A stretch of 64,000 bases of DNA from Closterium sp. Naga37s-1 (Eukaryota > Streptophyta > Zygnematophyceae > Desmidiales > Closteriaceae), in contig CANJKZ010000142.1 of assembly GCA_947471745.1 (NCBI GenBank), positions 558,001 to 622,000 on the forward strand, in the 5' to 3' direction. Under the pieces are notes generated by a model. That model was not told the DNA's origin, did no database searches, and was given only the letters and a program-made list of their open reading frames with translations. The translations under genes and the position numbers were made by a program. Shown here in pieces: positions 63,185 through 64,000 of this stretch (within the stretch, counting starts at the first letter, position 1; the number at the start of each line of letters is the position of its first letter).

Positions 63185-64000
63185 GATATTACTTCTCTTC
63201 TTATCTCTGAACCTCTGTTCTCTCACCTCTGTCCCCTCTTGGCCTTGTATTTCTCCTCTCACTTTCCCCAAACCCTGAAGCCAGCAGCAGTACCCGCTTC
63301 TCTATCTGCACTAACACAAAACGCAGCACCAGCAACGGCAGCACCAGCAACGGCAGCAGCAGCAGCAGCAGGCACGCCACTCACTCTCCTACCACCACCA
63401 TCAGCCGGGGCGTCCATTCTGCCTGCACTACCCCTCTCAACCGGGTCAGACCTGTCACGGACCGTCACAGCCTCACACGTCTTTGCCAGGTGCAGCAGCA
63501 GCAGAAGGTGGGAAGGGTGTTGCTGGCAGCAAGGCACCCCAACGGTCCCGGTCGGGGCCGTGGTGACAAGGGGAGCACCCTAAACGCTGTCTGGTATCGC
63601 TGAATACGCCACACCTCCTCTCAACCTCTTCACATCCCTCACAACCGCTTCACACATGTGAAGAGTTCTGCTTGCAGCAGGGCATGCTAACAGCTCGATA
63701 GGGGTGTCAATGACAAGGGGGCCGTGGTGAGAAGAGGAGCACTAACTGCTTGGTTTCCCTCCATGAAGGAAGGGCACTGTGTTCCAGCTGAATACATTGT
63801 TCATTGTTCATTCTAAAATGCTTTTACTAGCGTGTGTAAAACATTGGGCTGGAAGCAGTGCTTACAGGAACAATCAGTTGGATGCAATAAGAGATGAGAA
63901 TACGTGTCTGCTCAGCTGTAACAAACACCGAGGGTGGATTTAGAATCGTAGTTGTGAATCTGCACTGCGGAGCAAATTACTGATGGGTATTCGCACATAA
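63185..64000. other. Unassigned right flank
   Basis: Contains a CAG/GCA-rich stretch (63320-63375) and two partly repeated phrases (aaggggagcacc and gtggtgagaagaggagcacta at about 63569 and 63727). The 114-codon ORF at 63239-63583 has no recognisable domain. It does not continue the gypsy-2 sequence found left of element E. Confidence 0.4.

Noticed and set aside
63239..63583. 114-residue ORF at the right edge
   Set aside because: Ala/Pro/Ser composition from CAG repeats, no domain, no splice or homology support.

Overview
The window is nuclear DNA of a green-lineage (streptophyte-type) eukaryote. The evidence is GT-AG introns in every host gene, a plant-type GDT1/UPF0016 transporter, a leucine-rich-repeat receptor kinase built from one-repeat-per-exon units, GC-rich sequence full of microsatellites, and Ty1/copia and Ty3/gypsy retrotransposons primed by initiator tRNA-Met. 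A charophyte alga (for example a zygnematophyte) or a bryophyte fits; this is inference, since no rRNA or organelle marker is present.

Layout. (1) 15-4362, minus strand: ten exons of a GDT1-like Mn/Ca transporter, with the last exon(s) beyond the left edge. (2) 4363-5560: shared divergent upstream region. (3) 5561-8469, plus strand: five-exon, 311-residue armadillo-like protein resembling the Cdc14 component of the septation initiation network (not the Cdc14 phosphatase). (4) 8704-13426: copia element A, cut off inside its reverse transcriptase. (5) 13427-14793: a chimeric remnant bounded by two unlike short LTRs. (6) 14794 to about 47600: a Ty3/gypsy element (gypsy-1) split by three later copia insertions, each with a perfect 5-bp target duplication: element 3 (15227-30743, CTGTC), element F (30903-38083, minus strand, GGAGG) and element D (40696-47470, GTGAT). 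Element D is itself interrupted by a 376-bp TRIM (42098-42473, GTCTC). (7) 47860-53395: a decayed LRR receptor-kinase gene with seven LRR exons and two kinase exons. (8) 53396-54590: unassigned DNA with a dense GTCGAC cluster. (9) 54592-56813: a second gypsy copy (minus strand). (10) 56814-63184: copia element E. (11) 63185-64000: unassigned.

The most unusual items are: the 2,889-bp segment repeated four times in frame inside element 3, giving a 3,719-residue ORF with four protease-integrase modules; the miniature TRIM whose LTR/primer-site junction carries tRNA-like A and B boxes; a stem-loop just 3' of the primer-binding site in six elements, with different stem sequences but the same position and shape; and a strong excess of TAG nonsense codons at former CAG/CTGG sites, which points to CHG-methylation-driven decay. 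Only the GDT1-like and Cdc14-like genes look like intact host genes. All retroelements here carry at least one disabling lesion.
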